Part shown: positions 21,901 through 27,403 of the stretch, piece by piece
Layout of the letters: every line of letters begins with the position of its first letter
How positions within the stretch are numbered: the first letter of the stretch is position 1
NCBI GenBank assembly: GCA_023653785.1
Contig: JAMKCH010019746.1
Location: 1 to 64,000 of the forward strand
DNA from: Ophioderma brevispina
Taxonomy: Eukaryota > Echinodermata > Ophiuroidea > Amphilepidida > Ophiodermatidae
Direction of reading: 5' to 3'
DNA length: 64,000 bases
Made by a program: the position numbers and the translations under genes
Notes under the pieces: model-generated
What the model was told of the DNA's origin: nothing
What the model saw: only the letters and a program-made list of their open reading frames with translations
Database searches by the model: none

Positions 21901-22319
21901 CTTGGTATTATTCTATTGTCATGTTTTTGGGCGTAAACTTGGTATGTTTTGTTTTTATTCTGATTTGCTATATCGCCATATTTTGCAGTCTTCAGAAATC
22001 AATGAGTCAAGCCGGGCGAACTGCAGACAATCAGGAAGAGATGAAAATAGCAATTAAGATGGCTGTAATAGTCGGTACTGATTTCCTCTGTTGGGTTCCA
22101 GTCATCATAATGGGTATTTTGTCACAAACTCAAGCGGTGGTCATCCCACTCGAAGCCTACACATGGTCCGTTGTCTTTGTACTACCGATCAACTCGTCCT
22201 TGAATCCATACCTTTATACAATATCTTCTCTAATTGGTGACTGGAGAAGTAAAACAACACAAAAAGGGCAGCCGAAAAACAGTAGAAAGTATCAGTGGGT
22301 CAAACAACAAAGATTCTAG
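1996..22319 (+). CDS. CUB/LDLa/LRR G-protein-coupled receptor gene (GRL101/relaxin-receptor-like), multi-exon, frame-damaged
   Basis: Gene-level entry; exons are listed separately. The reading is CUB-(LDLa)-CUB-LDLa-CUB-LDLa-CUB-LDLa-CUB-LDLa-LDLa, LRR N-cap, five LRRs, hinge, 7TM, stop at 22317-22319. LDLa exons are joined in phase 1 (a trailing G of the last Cys codon plus two bases). LRR exons are joined in phase 2, so each ends in CT and the next begins by completing Leu. That regularity across 12 kb is strong evidence for one transcription unit. LDLa plus LRR plus rhodopsin-type 7TM is the plan of relaxin receptors and snail GRL101; repeated CUB domains are an addition. By family it is a plasma-membrane receptor; the ligand is unknown. 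An AATAAA lies at 22407-22412. Frame breaks in several exons mean sequencing indels or pseudogenisation. No start codon or signal peptide was found. Confidence 0.8.
2364..2804 (+). other. Intron, nothing recognised
   Basis: AT-rich intronic sequence between CUB 1 and a possible LDLa exon. I see no open domain or mobile element in it. Confidence 0.4.
2805..2904 (+). CDS. Possible LDLa exon (degenerate)
   Basis: A segment bounded by ACAG (acceptor) and GTATGT (donor) starts DPCNDVE and contains several Cys codons (CSGLRMTC, LLDC) when two frames are combined. It sits where the CUB/LDLa alternation predicts an LDLa exon. It is 100 bp rather than the usual 114 and lacks a clear D-x-SDE calcium-binding end, so this call is weak. 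It could be an intronic coincidence. Confidence 0.35.
2905..3709 (+). other. Intron with poly-A/poly-T low complexity
   Basis: A-, C- and T-rich low-complexity sequence near 2970-3125, otherwise unremarkable. The 88-codon ORF across 2845-3111 is low-complexity read-through and not a gene. Confidence 0.4.
3710..4067 (+). CDS. Exon: CUB domain 2 (frame-broken)
   Basis: The acceptor TTTTTTTTCCAATCAG ends at 3709. Translating with three frame changes gives CGMKTIT, YLTSAEYPREIPPSIL, DATWIFVA, then DDGSFVITMFYSSIEVYYEL and FEKFGIGQVIS, TILYLKASNVSQFSVNP and MWMNFFSDFLVAESRVSFLKY. This matches the CUB order of C-G, the SPxYP-like segment, hydrophobic strand, IG loop, and W/M-x-FxSD strand. The length is 358 bp if the donor is GTAGTG at 4068. 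Domain identity is good; the frame as given is not continuous. Confidence 0.65.
4826..4939 (+). CDS. Exon: LDLa domain (intact)
   Basis: A 114-bp exon between TTCAG and GTAAGT, open throughout. It reads VECRETEFLCKIGYGCID, then TSLVCNGVVQCIDESDEDGC, with all six LDLa cysteines and the acidic D-E-SDED calcium-binding end. It begins and ends in phase 1. LDLa modules are small extracellular ligand-binding domains; in relaxin receptors the LDLa module is needed for activation. Confident. Confidence 0.9.
5215..5335 (+). mobile_element. tRNA-like SINE head or tRNA pseudogene in intron
   Basis: TGGCCCAGTGG (5228-5238) fits an A-box and GGGTTCGAGAC (5269-5279) fits a B-box. The acceptor-stem halves do not pair and the anticodon arm has an oversized loop, so it is not a functional tRNA. 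The downstream part (GTGCTCGCCAGTTTCTCCG) looks like a short SINE body. Limits are approximate. Confidence 0.55.
5407..5765 (+). CDS. Exon: CUB domain 3 (intact)
   Basis: A 359-bp exon between CTCCACAG and GTAACT with an uninterrupted frame. It starts DFCGMQLINISRDSTRELTS, then LPFYPYIYPNDVYCQWFV, DTEYIVIKFYRFETQPEKDI, FRLGIGHN, and SSIWVSFTTDFGGRHFGFHI. Two cysteine codons (near the N-terminus and in YCQWF), the aromatic YCQW core and the final GFxI strand are classic CUB. This is the best-preserved CUB exon and a reference for judging the damaged ones. Confidence 0.9.
5766..6337 (+). other. Intron, nothing recognised
   Basis: AT-rich sequence between the CUB 3 and LDLa 2 exons. I see no repeat or coding signal. 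Confidence 0.4.
6338..6451 (+). CDS. Exon: LDLa domain 2 (two frame breaks)
   Basis: Bounded by TATTTTACAG and GTAGTC. It is exactly 114 bp, the same length as the intact LDLa exon at 4826. It reads VPCNEDEFLCHSGYG, then CFDRTLLC in the next frame, then IVKQCL, and ends EYNC. The cysteine order fits LDLa, but the frame shifts at least twice. Since total length is conserved, the indels compensate. This is either sequence error or early decay. Confidence 0.7.
6530..7052. mobile_element. Short inverted-repeat transposon with G/C-run ends
   Basis: The ends are GCGTAACC (6530-6537) and GGTTACGC (7045-7052), each followed inward by long homopolymers: a G10 run after GTAACCAGC, and C runs before the right end. 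A 30-base C run lies at 6885-6914. It contains GAGCGTAGCGATCCGGAAAA near 6962, also found in similar form near 34.24 kb. ORFs across it are proline-rich artefacts. It lies in the intron after LDLa 2. Confidence 0.6.
7443..7796 (+). CDS. Exon: CUB domain 4 (frame-broken)
   Basis: Begins after TTTTTTTCAG. It opens DICEVRDISKLGNAINFTSP then NYPQHTLIDINCFLWVHFSQ, a textbook CUB start with the SPNYP motif. It continues in other frames as GDLIIQFHRYIALEKDMFG, LRIGLGDDTD, VTGQSPPSSLIASSSIWIIF and ends near GYLLEMNV. At least three single-base frame changes occur. The likely donor is GTAAGT at 7797, giving 354 bp. Confidence 0.7.
7797..8495 (+). other. Intron, nothing recognised
   Basis: AT-rich intronic DNA up to the MITE at 8496. 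I see no gene or clear element. Confidence 0.35.
8496..8990. mobile_element. TTAA MITE, CCCTCGTC family, copy 1 (truncated)
   Basis: Starts TTAACCCTCGTCTGGCCGAAG followed by G13. It then shares long stretches with the copy at 48457 (CCCCCTTCAGGT, CGGCTTGCTAAAA, CCCTTTTTTGGTGCCAAAT, CCCAAAGTGATGGAT, CAATTTTTCGCCAAA). No right terminal repeat is visible, so it is truncated or decayed at the 3' side. Confidence 0.7.
9052..9173 (+). CDS. Exon: LDLa domain 3 (degenerate)
   Basis: Between ATATCACAG and GTATGT. One frame gives VDEFPFC near the start, and the end reads IDEQNC followed by the phase-1 G, the acidic LDLa terminus. Middle residues need frame changes, and the length is 122 bp instead of 114. 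Its position between two CUB exons fits the alternation. Confidence 0.5.
9423..9780 (+). CDS. Exon: CUB domain 5 (frame-broken)
   Basis: The acceptor TTTTCTTAG ends at 9422. It begins GECGIRNIF, then QFISPGYL, DCLW, FFTIGNVTI, SVVARLTGEIKLRTTD, MGFNIS and ends VFRLSILQRNFG before a GTATAAG donor at 9781. The 358-bp length matches CUB 2 and 3. The order and the IG and final RLSI strands fit CUB, but the frame is broken several times. Confidence 0.6.
9885..10800 (+). mobile_element. L2-like LINE, 5'-truncated 3' end of reverse transcriptase ORF
   Basis: The translated part gives the RT thumb and C-terminal region: LSNWMKLNNLKLNMDKTEFV, VRNLGVKLDSHLSMNDHV, LILSRLDYGNSLLAG, KLQRIQNKAVRLIYGIKRR. 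In shifted frames it continues LHWLAVKERVNFK, INGLAPSYL, and FGPRIWNNLPRNIREAHTLA. The 3' tail GCGCTTAGAGCTGCCTGTAT to AAGCGCAATATAAATATGTG is typical of L2-type elements. At least two frame breaks are present, so it is dead. It sits in the intron between CUB 5 and LDLa 4. Confidence 0.85.
10935..11420 (-). mobile_element. Tc1/mariner transposase remnant
   Basis: On the minus strand the C-terminal part reads RSPDFSPIEHIWDELWRQ, the conserved Tc1 catalytic-end motif (SPDLNPIEHLWD). Upstream are SIMDGSEPAGCLPR and FERTNKVH. Several frame breaks separate them, and no intact ORF or terminal repeats were found. It is a fossil copy in the intron. Confidence 0.75.
11471..12950 (+). mobile_element. 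Penelope-like element remnant, split by a foldback insertion
   Basis: The left part reads VVIPYVEGLSEKLKRIYQKH followed by GIATAMRPTN, the region at the end of the Penelope reverse transcriptase. The right part from about 12.50 kb reads SDIVYEFPCGGCDKSYVGDT then GRHALK, the GIY-YIG-type endonuclease signature, and later TDHVHTENHIEL and LREAIQIRK in shifted frames. The two parts would be almost adjacent if the inverted-repeat insertion at about 11.70-12.50 kb were absent. Multiple frame breaks; inactive. Confidence 0.8.
11697..12504. repeat. Foldback element inserted in the Penelope-like element
   Basis: The left arm (about 11697-11965) and right arm (about 12245-12504) are inverted copies. 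Paired motifs include CCCCTAGGATTTT / ATCCTACGGG, AAATTGATTTTCTTGC / ACAAAATCAATTT, AATCGAGTCAAATTG / CAATTTGACTCGATT, and TTTGCCTAGGTTC / GAACCTAGGCAAAT. The central loop is about 280 bp. A relative lies at 22.8-23.3 kb. Confidence 0.75.
12951..13455 (+). other. Intron, nothing recognised
   Basis: Sequence without a domain, repeat structure or long ORF that I can identify. Confidence 0.35.
13456..13788. mobile_element. MITE with about 34-bp terminal inverted repeats
   Basis: The left end CTAAGGCCTTTAAAAATTGT continues TTGATTGGCGTAAC. The right end GGGTTACGCCAATCAAACAA continues TTTTTTTAGGCCTAAG, an almost exact reverse complement. The 111-codon minus-strand ORF inside is read-through from terminal repeat and has no recognisable domain. 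The element is about 333 bp and non-autonomous. Confidence 0.85.
14027..14139 (+). CDS. Exon: LDLa domain 4 (one frame break)
   Basis: The acceptor CCAATTTCAG ends at 14026 and the donor is GTATGC. It reads GICDDDDLT, then after a one-base shift CGQGFCTDPKAECDGFNDCL and VNQADELEC. All six cysteines and the acidic end are present. Length is 113 bp, one base short of 114, exactly accounting for the frame break. Confidence 0.85.
14440..14571 (+). CDS. Exon: LDLa domain 5 (intact)
   Basis: A 132-bp exon between TGCCACCAG and GTAAGT. It reads ASVYCPGSYLCDKAEG, VSLRSCVLIQQVCDGVRDC and PAGDDETEC with the full LDLa cysteine pattern and a DDE acidic end. It directly precedes the LRR part, the position of the signalling LDLa module in relaxin receptors. 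Confidence 0.9.
14665..15060 (+). mobile_element. L2-like LINE fragment next to LRR cap exon
   Basis: It contains FNFHLRNIYGISP, DYANSLLYGM and TPATPLLKELHWIPLNGVVV then FKHLLLTFKGISEQLPRYLS, matching the RT C-terminal part of the 9.9-kb LINE (compare LNFQLRNIARVRRYL, LDYGNSLLAG). A perfect 25-bp block occurs twice (14819-14843 and 15026-15050), so it was rearranged. Its end lies about 45 bp before the next exon; the 134-codon ORF merges this TE with that exon. Confidence 0.8.
15105..15238 (+). CDS. Exon: LRR N-terminal cap (LRRNT)
   Basis: Follows TTTTTTTTCAG; donor GTGAGT. It reads DRKRCPSQCTCGYVK, DDVIGLQITCPGNLD, VVGRIPTITQSL. The CPxxCxC...ITC pattern is the cysteine cap that seals the hydrophobic core of an LRR solenoid. 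It starts in phase 1 like the LDLa exons and ends in phase 2, converting to the phase used by all LRR exons. Frame open throughout. Confidence 0.88.
15239..16068 (+). other. Intron
   Basis: Nothing recognised apart from an 18-bp exact repeat of the end of the preceding exon (ACCATTACACAGTCTCTG at 15415-15432). Confidence 0.4.
16069..16140 (+). CDS. Exon: LRR 1
   Basis: A 72-bp exon between ATTTACAG and GTAAGT. With the borrowed Leu it reads LELNGGNITSLRPGTFKGLN then RLRSL, a complete 24-residue extracellular LRR (LxLxxNxI..L..GtFxgL..L..L). One repeat per phase-2 exon is the arrangement in LGR and relaxin receptor genes. Confidence 0.9.
16141..17223 (+). other. Intron
   Basis: AT-rich, with A-rich segments around 16.92-17.04 kb. 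I looked for further 72-bp LRR exons and did not find a convincing one. Confidence 0.35.
17224..17295 (+). CDS. Exon: LRR 2 (compensating indels)
   Basis: Exactly 72 bp between TTTTTCTAG and GTAAGT. The frame reads LNFAG, then NSYQDSSRG in another frame, then AFDGLTNLTWL back in the first, so one extra G and one missing base cancel. As written the straight frame hits stops. The start, end and GAFxGLTNLxxL ending are clearly LRR. Confidence 0.75.
17415..17486 (+). CDS. Exon: LRR 3 (acceptor reads CG)
   Basis: An open 72-bp stretch ending at donor GTAGGT. It reads LDMSRNQMKIDWKGTYLRNR followed by FLEN, fitting the LRR pattern. The length, phase and donor all match, but the bases before it are TTTTTCG rather than TTTTCAG. 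This is a substitution in the acceptor or a sequence error. If real, the exon would be skipped; skipping 72 bp keeps frame. Confidence 0.65.
17583..18203. mobile_element. TTAA MITE, CCCTCGTC family, copy 2
   Basis: The left end is TTAACCCTCGTCTACCAA; the right end is GGACGAGGGGTAAC. G-rich tracts lie inside both ends (GGGGGTGGGGTGGGGG and G10). The internal block GATAGCTATGGTCCTCATCT is shared with copies at 8.5, 48.5 and 58.0 kb. It is about 620 bp without coding capacity. Confidence 0.8.
18509..18580 (+). CDS. Exon: LRR 4
   Basis: A 72-bp exon between TTTTTTTTAG and GTAAG. It reads LFLHDVPLTTLHTNAFRGLG then LLETL, an intact LRR with the AFRGL signature. Open in phase 2. Confidence 0.9.
18700..18948 (-). 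mobile_element. Retroposon 3' end with (ATT)n tail
   Basis: AAGTTCAAGTTCATTTTATT at the left looks like the inverted 3' end of a LINE or LINE-driven SINE, and an (ATT)n array with two GTT units lies at about 18913-18945. It fills the space up to the next LRR exon. The family is uncertain. Confidence 0.4.
18953..19033 (+). CDS. Exon: LRR 5
   Basis: It ends at donor GTGAGT and reads LVLIRNDKKAELVVKANAFS then DLNNLNIL, open. The nearest AG acceptor (AAATAG) gives 81 bp instead of 72. The stretch before it is an (ATT)n array, not a normal polypyrimidine tract. Its CT end joins in phase with the hinge exon at 21207. Confidence 0.8.
19055..20198. mobile_element. DNA transposon with CTGGGTGTCC ends and TA flanks
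   Basis: The left end is TA-CTGGGTGTCC at 19053 and the right end GGACACCCAG-TA finishing at 20200. Each is followed inward by a matching CTACATG / CATGTAA. The TA duplication suggests a mariner-type superfamily. Inside I see no intact transposase. The 1.14-kb element is probably non-autonomous. It lies in the intron before the 7TM exon. Confidence 0.7.
20240..21206 (+). other. Intron before the 7TM exon
   Basis: A (GT)n microsatellite sits near 20452-20466 (TTTTGTGTGTGTGTGTGTT). No exon was recognised. The last bases TTTTATTACAG are the acceptor for the 7TM exon. Confidence 0.5.
21207..22319 (+). CDS. Exon: cysteine-rich hinge plus seven-transmembrane domain (rhodopsin family, LGR type)
   Basis: Begins after TTATTACAG with LYIDDHRLCCYFTRLESC and FNCGSLMQN, the cysteine hinge of LRR-GPCRs. 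A frame shift at about 21.31-21.33 kb leads into LLRVSMWVLGISALFGNIFS (TM1), NLALADFFMG (TM2), CRLAGFLSLLSGEGSVFFLT (TM3) and SYERF where most receptors have DRY. VCIGLPL supplies the loop-2 cysteine. A second shift at about 21.85-21.90 kb leads to PAWYYSIVMFLGVNLVCFVF (TM5), KMAVIVGTDFLCWVPVIIMG (TM6) and INSSLNPYLYT (TM7), then a short basic tail and stop. Having hinge and 7TM on one exon is usual for LGRs. Only two indels in 1.1 kb suggest selection or recent damage. Confidence 0.9.
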
Positions 22320-22406
22320 AGAAACCTTAACTTCTTCTACTGGTCATATGCATGCGAATGATGAAAAGTAGACAGCAAATCCACCAGAGTGTTAAAAATA
22401 CTGTAC

Positions 22407-22412
22407 AATAAA
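22407..22412 (+). terminator. Polyadenylation signal AATAAA
   Basis: AATAAA about 90 bp after the receptor stop codon, followed by AC-rich sequence. It is a plausible 3' end signal for the receptor mRNA. Confidence 0.5.
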
Positions 22413-22795
22413 GAGAGAAACACACACACACAAACACACAGATGAGTTTTACGCCACAAATATGCGCGAGAATGGACTTTTGTTTGAGCGCGCTTCTATT
22501 TTCTGGCAGTTGATATGTATATATTCTGTAACGCGTGTGTTAATTTTGCACTAGGAATTGTTCGAAATCCGTAACCGTAACTTCGAAATCACGTAATTTA
22601 GTACATATGTTCAAAAGAAAATAATCAAATGCTTCGTACTCTTTAGCGTCATATTCTGTACAAACGTTCAATATTAGATTTAGGGGTATTTGCTCCGATG
22701 TTGTTGAAAAGCCCCTTGTTGTCGGTTTGAAAGTGGTAGAAGAAGGCCTTGATTGCATTTTTGAGACAATACAAACAACTTATCACTCGAATGTA

Positions 22796-23290
22796 ACACC
22801 ACTCTAACATTGGGTAAAATTTACCTCAGGATGACCTTGAACCATTATGGGGCTATAGCGCTTTAACTAAAGGTCGGAACCTAGGTAAATATACACTTTT
22901 CCTAATCCTTATAAGGAGAAAAACATGTTAATGTACATTAAAACACAATTTGACTCGATTTTAAATTTTTCCCTGTAGTAACATTTTCCCCCCTTGAAGA
23001 AGGGGGAAACAGTCCGAAAATTTGCACCCCATCATTTTCTGACAAAATGGTCACTTTTCAATGGAAAACATACCAAACCACACTATAATATGTCAATGAG
23101 AACAGTTCCCGTAGGATTTTTGAGCAAAAATTGATTTTCTTGCTGCTTTTTATTCAATAGGGACCAGACTGTCAGAAAATGATGGGATTCAAATTTTCAA
23201 ACTGCTGCCCCCTTCTTCAATGGGGTGGGTGGTACTACAGGAGAAAATTTGAAATCGAGTCAAATTGTGTTTTAATGTACATTAACGCGT
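22796..23290. repeat. Foldback element related to the one at 11.7 kb
   Basis: The core palindrome runs from TTAATGTACATTAAAACACA at 22928 to its complement ending TTAA at 23285. Inner arms carry CCATCATTTTCTGA / TCAGAAAATGATGGG. It shares CTTTAACTAAAGGTCGGAAC, CCGTAGGATTTTTG and GATTTTCTTGC with the 11.7-kb element, but here the right-arm type precedes the left-arm type. Confidence 0.75.
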
Positions 23291-24765
23291 CCGGGGAATC
23301 CGGCGCCTGATTTCTGAAACGTTGTAAAACATGTATAAAATAGAATGATATGTGTTATGTATATGCATTACAATAAAAAAGGTTTAGCTAGAATGGATAA
23401 AGCTGCACATTAAAAAGTGTCTGTTTTGATTCAGGATGATAAAGTTGTCTTGACATTTTTGATGAATTAAATCACCCACCCCCCCCCCCCCCATTGTGTC
23501 CACTAGGTAGTTGAAAAACCTAAATGCGAAATGCGTTTCTTATTTTTTTCTTAATGAACTAAAAGCTGTTTGCTATCACATTGTGTTTATAAAATTGTTT
23601 TTGAAAAGGATTTCCCCAAAATGGCTCAAATCGGGCCAAATGATAAGTCAAAAGATTTGCAAACCAAATTTTGGCTGTCAAATTATAAGACAACAATATT
23701 GATTTGGGATCCTTAATATTTGTTAGAGGCAAAAAAATGCAAAATTTCTCAGTAAATCGAATAAAAAACCGAAATGTGGTAAAAATGGCTCCAAAACAAA
23801 ATTCGCGCGGCCTATTTGAAACAAACATTTTTTTTGGGGGGGGGGGGTTCTTATGTAAATACCTTGTTTACGCAATGTGTTTTTAAAATGTTGTATGTGT
23901 CAGTCGTCGACAAACTGTTTTTTAAACTTTGCATAATTATATTTCATAATTTGAAATCCACTTTTACAATATAAAAAATAGGAACCAAGCATTACATTGA
24001 AAAAAAAAATTAATTTACTACCATATGTTTATGAGGTCTAACTTTTGTGTATTTACAAAAAGACGTTGGGTGCGTACGGCACTTATGGAAATACGGCAAA
24101 ATAAATACAATAATTGTTATTCAAACTTGCGTGTAGTGTGTACGCTACTCTGCCATTGGAGTTAACCACAAATTGTAGAGGGATCAATTACTATCTTACC
24201 AATGTCATTATTAAAGTGCAACGAGAGATTTCACATACCAGGTTGTACCTAAAAATGTGAAAATTCTGATTTTTGCACTGATGTAAAGCTTTATATTAAA
24301 GATAGTCAGCCTCACAGACCCTCACCAGCTGGGGAAAATGGTGTTCACTTTATGTTTGAAGTTTTGAATTTTAGGGTTAAATGTTCGCAGAAAACCGATT
24401 CTGGACGACGTTAATTGAAAAAAAAAAAAAGGCCCAAAGTGCACATTCCGGGGGGGTACTTCCATTTTGGCGGTCAAAATTCATAATAAAGTTATTAATG
24501 GTCTATTATCTTAATTTTAGTGTCTACATAATTCGGGCATGAGAAATTGAAACAACTTTGAAAATCCAAAATGGCTGTCCGTTGCCAAAAAAATCAAAAA
24601 TGGGACGCCCAAAATGCCCCTTTCAATATAAACCACATGCGATCACTTTTCCCATCTATCTGATTAATCAGAGTTTCGATTTGCATTTTTTGGGATGTGA
24701 AAAATCAATACTTTTTTCAAAAAAAACTTATTGGTATTCATAGAAACTGTAGCATTGTTATGGAA
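23291..24765. other. Unassigned repeat-like DNA
   Basis: Contains a C14 run at about 23.48 kb, a G run at 23.84 kb, and several AAAATGGC-type motifs (23.62, 23.78, 24.57 kb) resembling those at 59.8-61.1 kb. No gene was recognised; short ORFs lack domains. Confidence 0.4.
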
Positions 24766-24802
24766 TTAACACTTAATTGACTAAGGGGGTCCATGGTACA
24801 CA

Positions 24803-26362
24803 AGGTTTGTTTTTCGGCGATTTCTCACTCGTGAAAAGATTTTCGAGATCTGTTTTGTAATTGTCTAATTATAGATGTCTTTCTTTTTTTTATAAAAAAT
24901 ACTGAAATTTCTTGCCCGTTAGGCACCTACGAAATTGTATGATCAGAAAAAAATAATTAACCCTTCATGTGCTGATAATTTCATCATCGAGCGACTGCGC
25001 GCCATTGCTGTACAAACCTATGGCAAATACATGTCGTAGTTACTGCCCCCACAAAAATACAAGAATGCACAAAATGGTAATGTTTGTGCTCACCATAGGC
25101 GTACCCAGGAGTTTTTCACCGGGGGGCGCCATGATTTTAGGCTGCCCCCCCCCCCCAAACAAAAAAAATCGGTACAGATCGGGACAGGCTCTCTTGCAAA
25201 ATCCAGGGGCGTCGTTCGGGGCTTCTTTCTTGGGTTTTAAAGCACATGCGGCGTTATTTTTAATGGACATTAATAAATACTTTATTGGGTTCGCAAATTG
25301 TAAAAAAAGTTAATATTAACTTTTCCAAGACAGTTCCCTGATCGCAAAAGTGCCCTTATACTTGAGACCCACTGTCAAATGGCGACCCCGCCCGACCAAT
25401 ATCCTTTGCCGTAGCGTAGCTGCACGAAAAGCGGTGCAACTCTGTATTAGGAGTTATTATTTTTCCAAGATTTTTGTTCATGCAAAGCTGATTTGGAAGT
25501 GGTTCACAACATAAATCTTATAGGTATGGGCAACGCTCTTAAAATTAGGATAAAGGGCCATTTCCTCCGGCCCGGGCCTCTGGGAGGCTTCAAATAGTAG
25601 ATTTTATCCAAGTTGACTTTTAGAGGCTAGGCCTATATTGTTTGAGTTTCATGACATTTTTTCTCGCGATTCGCAGCCTTCGCGGGTAGGCCTACATATT
25701 TCTGAAACCAGGGCCTTGACTTTTCATTTATCCCGGCCCCGGACCAACTCTTGGCGGCCCTTTTTTTGAATGAAAGATATGGAGGTGTTAGTTCTCATCT
25801 GAGGGAGGGTGGGTGCGGGAGGGATGTAAGCTTGCGATATTGTCTTTCCGATATTTACTCATCACAGGCTGATGGGGATAATGAACCTGCAAATGGTTTA
25901 TATAGCAAATAATATTCCTTCCAGGTATGAGCAACACAGCCATAAGATCTTAAACGATGGGTAATTAAGGGTTTGTCTTGAATTAATTAGCATGTTTGTT
26001 CGTGGCGAGTTCATATCTCAACATTGATAAAGCTGTCTCTCTCTCGACGCGCGAAGCGCGGATCCCTTACAGTATTCGATTTCCAAGACACATTTCCCCC
26101 CGTAAAGTAGGTATAAAACACTTTCGAAACGCCAATGTGCATGGAATAATGCTTAGAGGTATAAGCAACTGTATATTAAAATTAAGACGGATAAACGCAG
26201 AATTTCTTTTGGGAATGTTATATAGGCCTAGGCCTAATGGTTAGTGTGTGTGTGGAGGAGGGGAACCCCTCCCGCGCGAAGAGTGAAACCCCTGCAATAT
26301 TCTAGTTTCAACACATTTTCTCACACAAAGTTGATAGAAACGATTTTAAATTCTAATAAAAA
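24803..26362. repeat. Direct repeat copy A (about 1.56 kb)
   Basis: Starts CAAGGTTTGTTTTTCGGCGA and ends near AAATTCTAATAAAA. It is nearly identical by eye to copy B at 27483-28983, with differences mostly single-base indels and one missing segment near 26.03-26.10 kb. Confidence 0.85.
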
Positions 26363-27366
26363 TTATGGTTCATCATCAATAATAATACACAGACGTAGGC
26401 CTATGGACAGCAATACTGCCTCGCCATGTTCTGCAAAACGCGTAACAAAGTGGGGCTGCAACCCCATAAATTCCGTAGGCCTTTATAGCAAATTGTGCAA
26501 AAGCATTTTGAATCAACTTCAGAAGGCCTACTTTTAAATAAATTGTTGAAACACAATAAGTATGCTGCATGACAAAAGTCGGTAGGAAGGTCGGTGTGGT
26601 CGCATTTTTGAAATAGGCCAACTAGGCAAAATTAAAAGGCTACACCAGACAACAGTGGCAGAAATTTCCTGAAAAAGTGTGGATGGCATTTATGGCAATA
26701 GGCCTAAGGACAAATTTCTGAAGTGTTGCAGCTCGTAGTTATATCCTATACTCTCGAGTCAATTAGTAGGATGGCCTGAATTGGTGAAAAAGGCTGGATA
26801 ACATGGAACATTCACCTTATCAAAAATCCCGCGGGATTTCCGTCTATGCAAAGACAACAATAAAATGTTCAAAGTCAGAAGGCCACTCCCAACAATCAAA
26901 TACATAGTGAATGAAGACAAATTAAATTAAAATTTGACGCAACAATTATAGCTAATCACAAGAGGTATTGTATATCCTCGATCAAAGGTAGACTCGGTTT
27001 GAAATAAGCTGCGCGTAGTGCGGAAAAAATTTAGGCCCTACTAAGTTTCACTCTGACAGTCTCATATTTTTCTTCAACAAGGGGCCAGGGTCTGACGCTC
27101 CCTTGATCCACCATTATGGGGTGCAACACAACAGCTTATAAAATAAACGTAGGCCTATATGTGAAAGAGATGTTCAGATTGTCCCAAATCCCTGAGGTTT
27201 AATGACATTTACACACCTTTATTTCAGAGCGTCATAAAGGTAACACACTTTAATCGAACCGTTTTTCTTTTTCTCTTTTTCCTTTCTTACTGATTTTTCC
27301 CGGTTCCTGATTTTTTCTTTACTTTTTATCGGGGGCGCGCGCCCCCCACGTGCCCCCTGGGTACGC
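25099..27366. mobile_element. Inverted-repeat element with GCGTACCCAGG ends
   Basis: The left end is GCGTACCCAGG and the right end CCTGGGTACGC, each adjacent to G/C runs. The flanks (CTCACCATAG before, TGTGTAAATTGGTCCTTCT after) rejoin to match the uninterrupted sequence at about 33.37-33.41 kb, showing an insertion into the host element. It contains GGCCTAGGCCTA and repeated GCGCGAAG units. No transposase was recognised. Confidence 0.7.
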
Positions 27367-27403
27367 GCTTGATATGTGTAAATTGGTCCTTCTAGAGCTA
27401 GCA

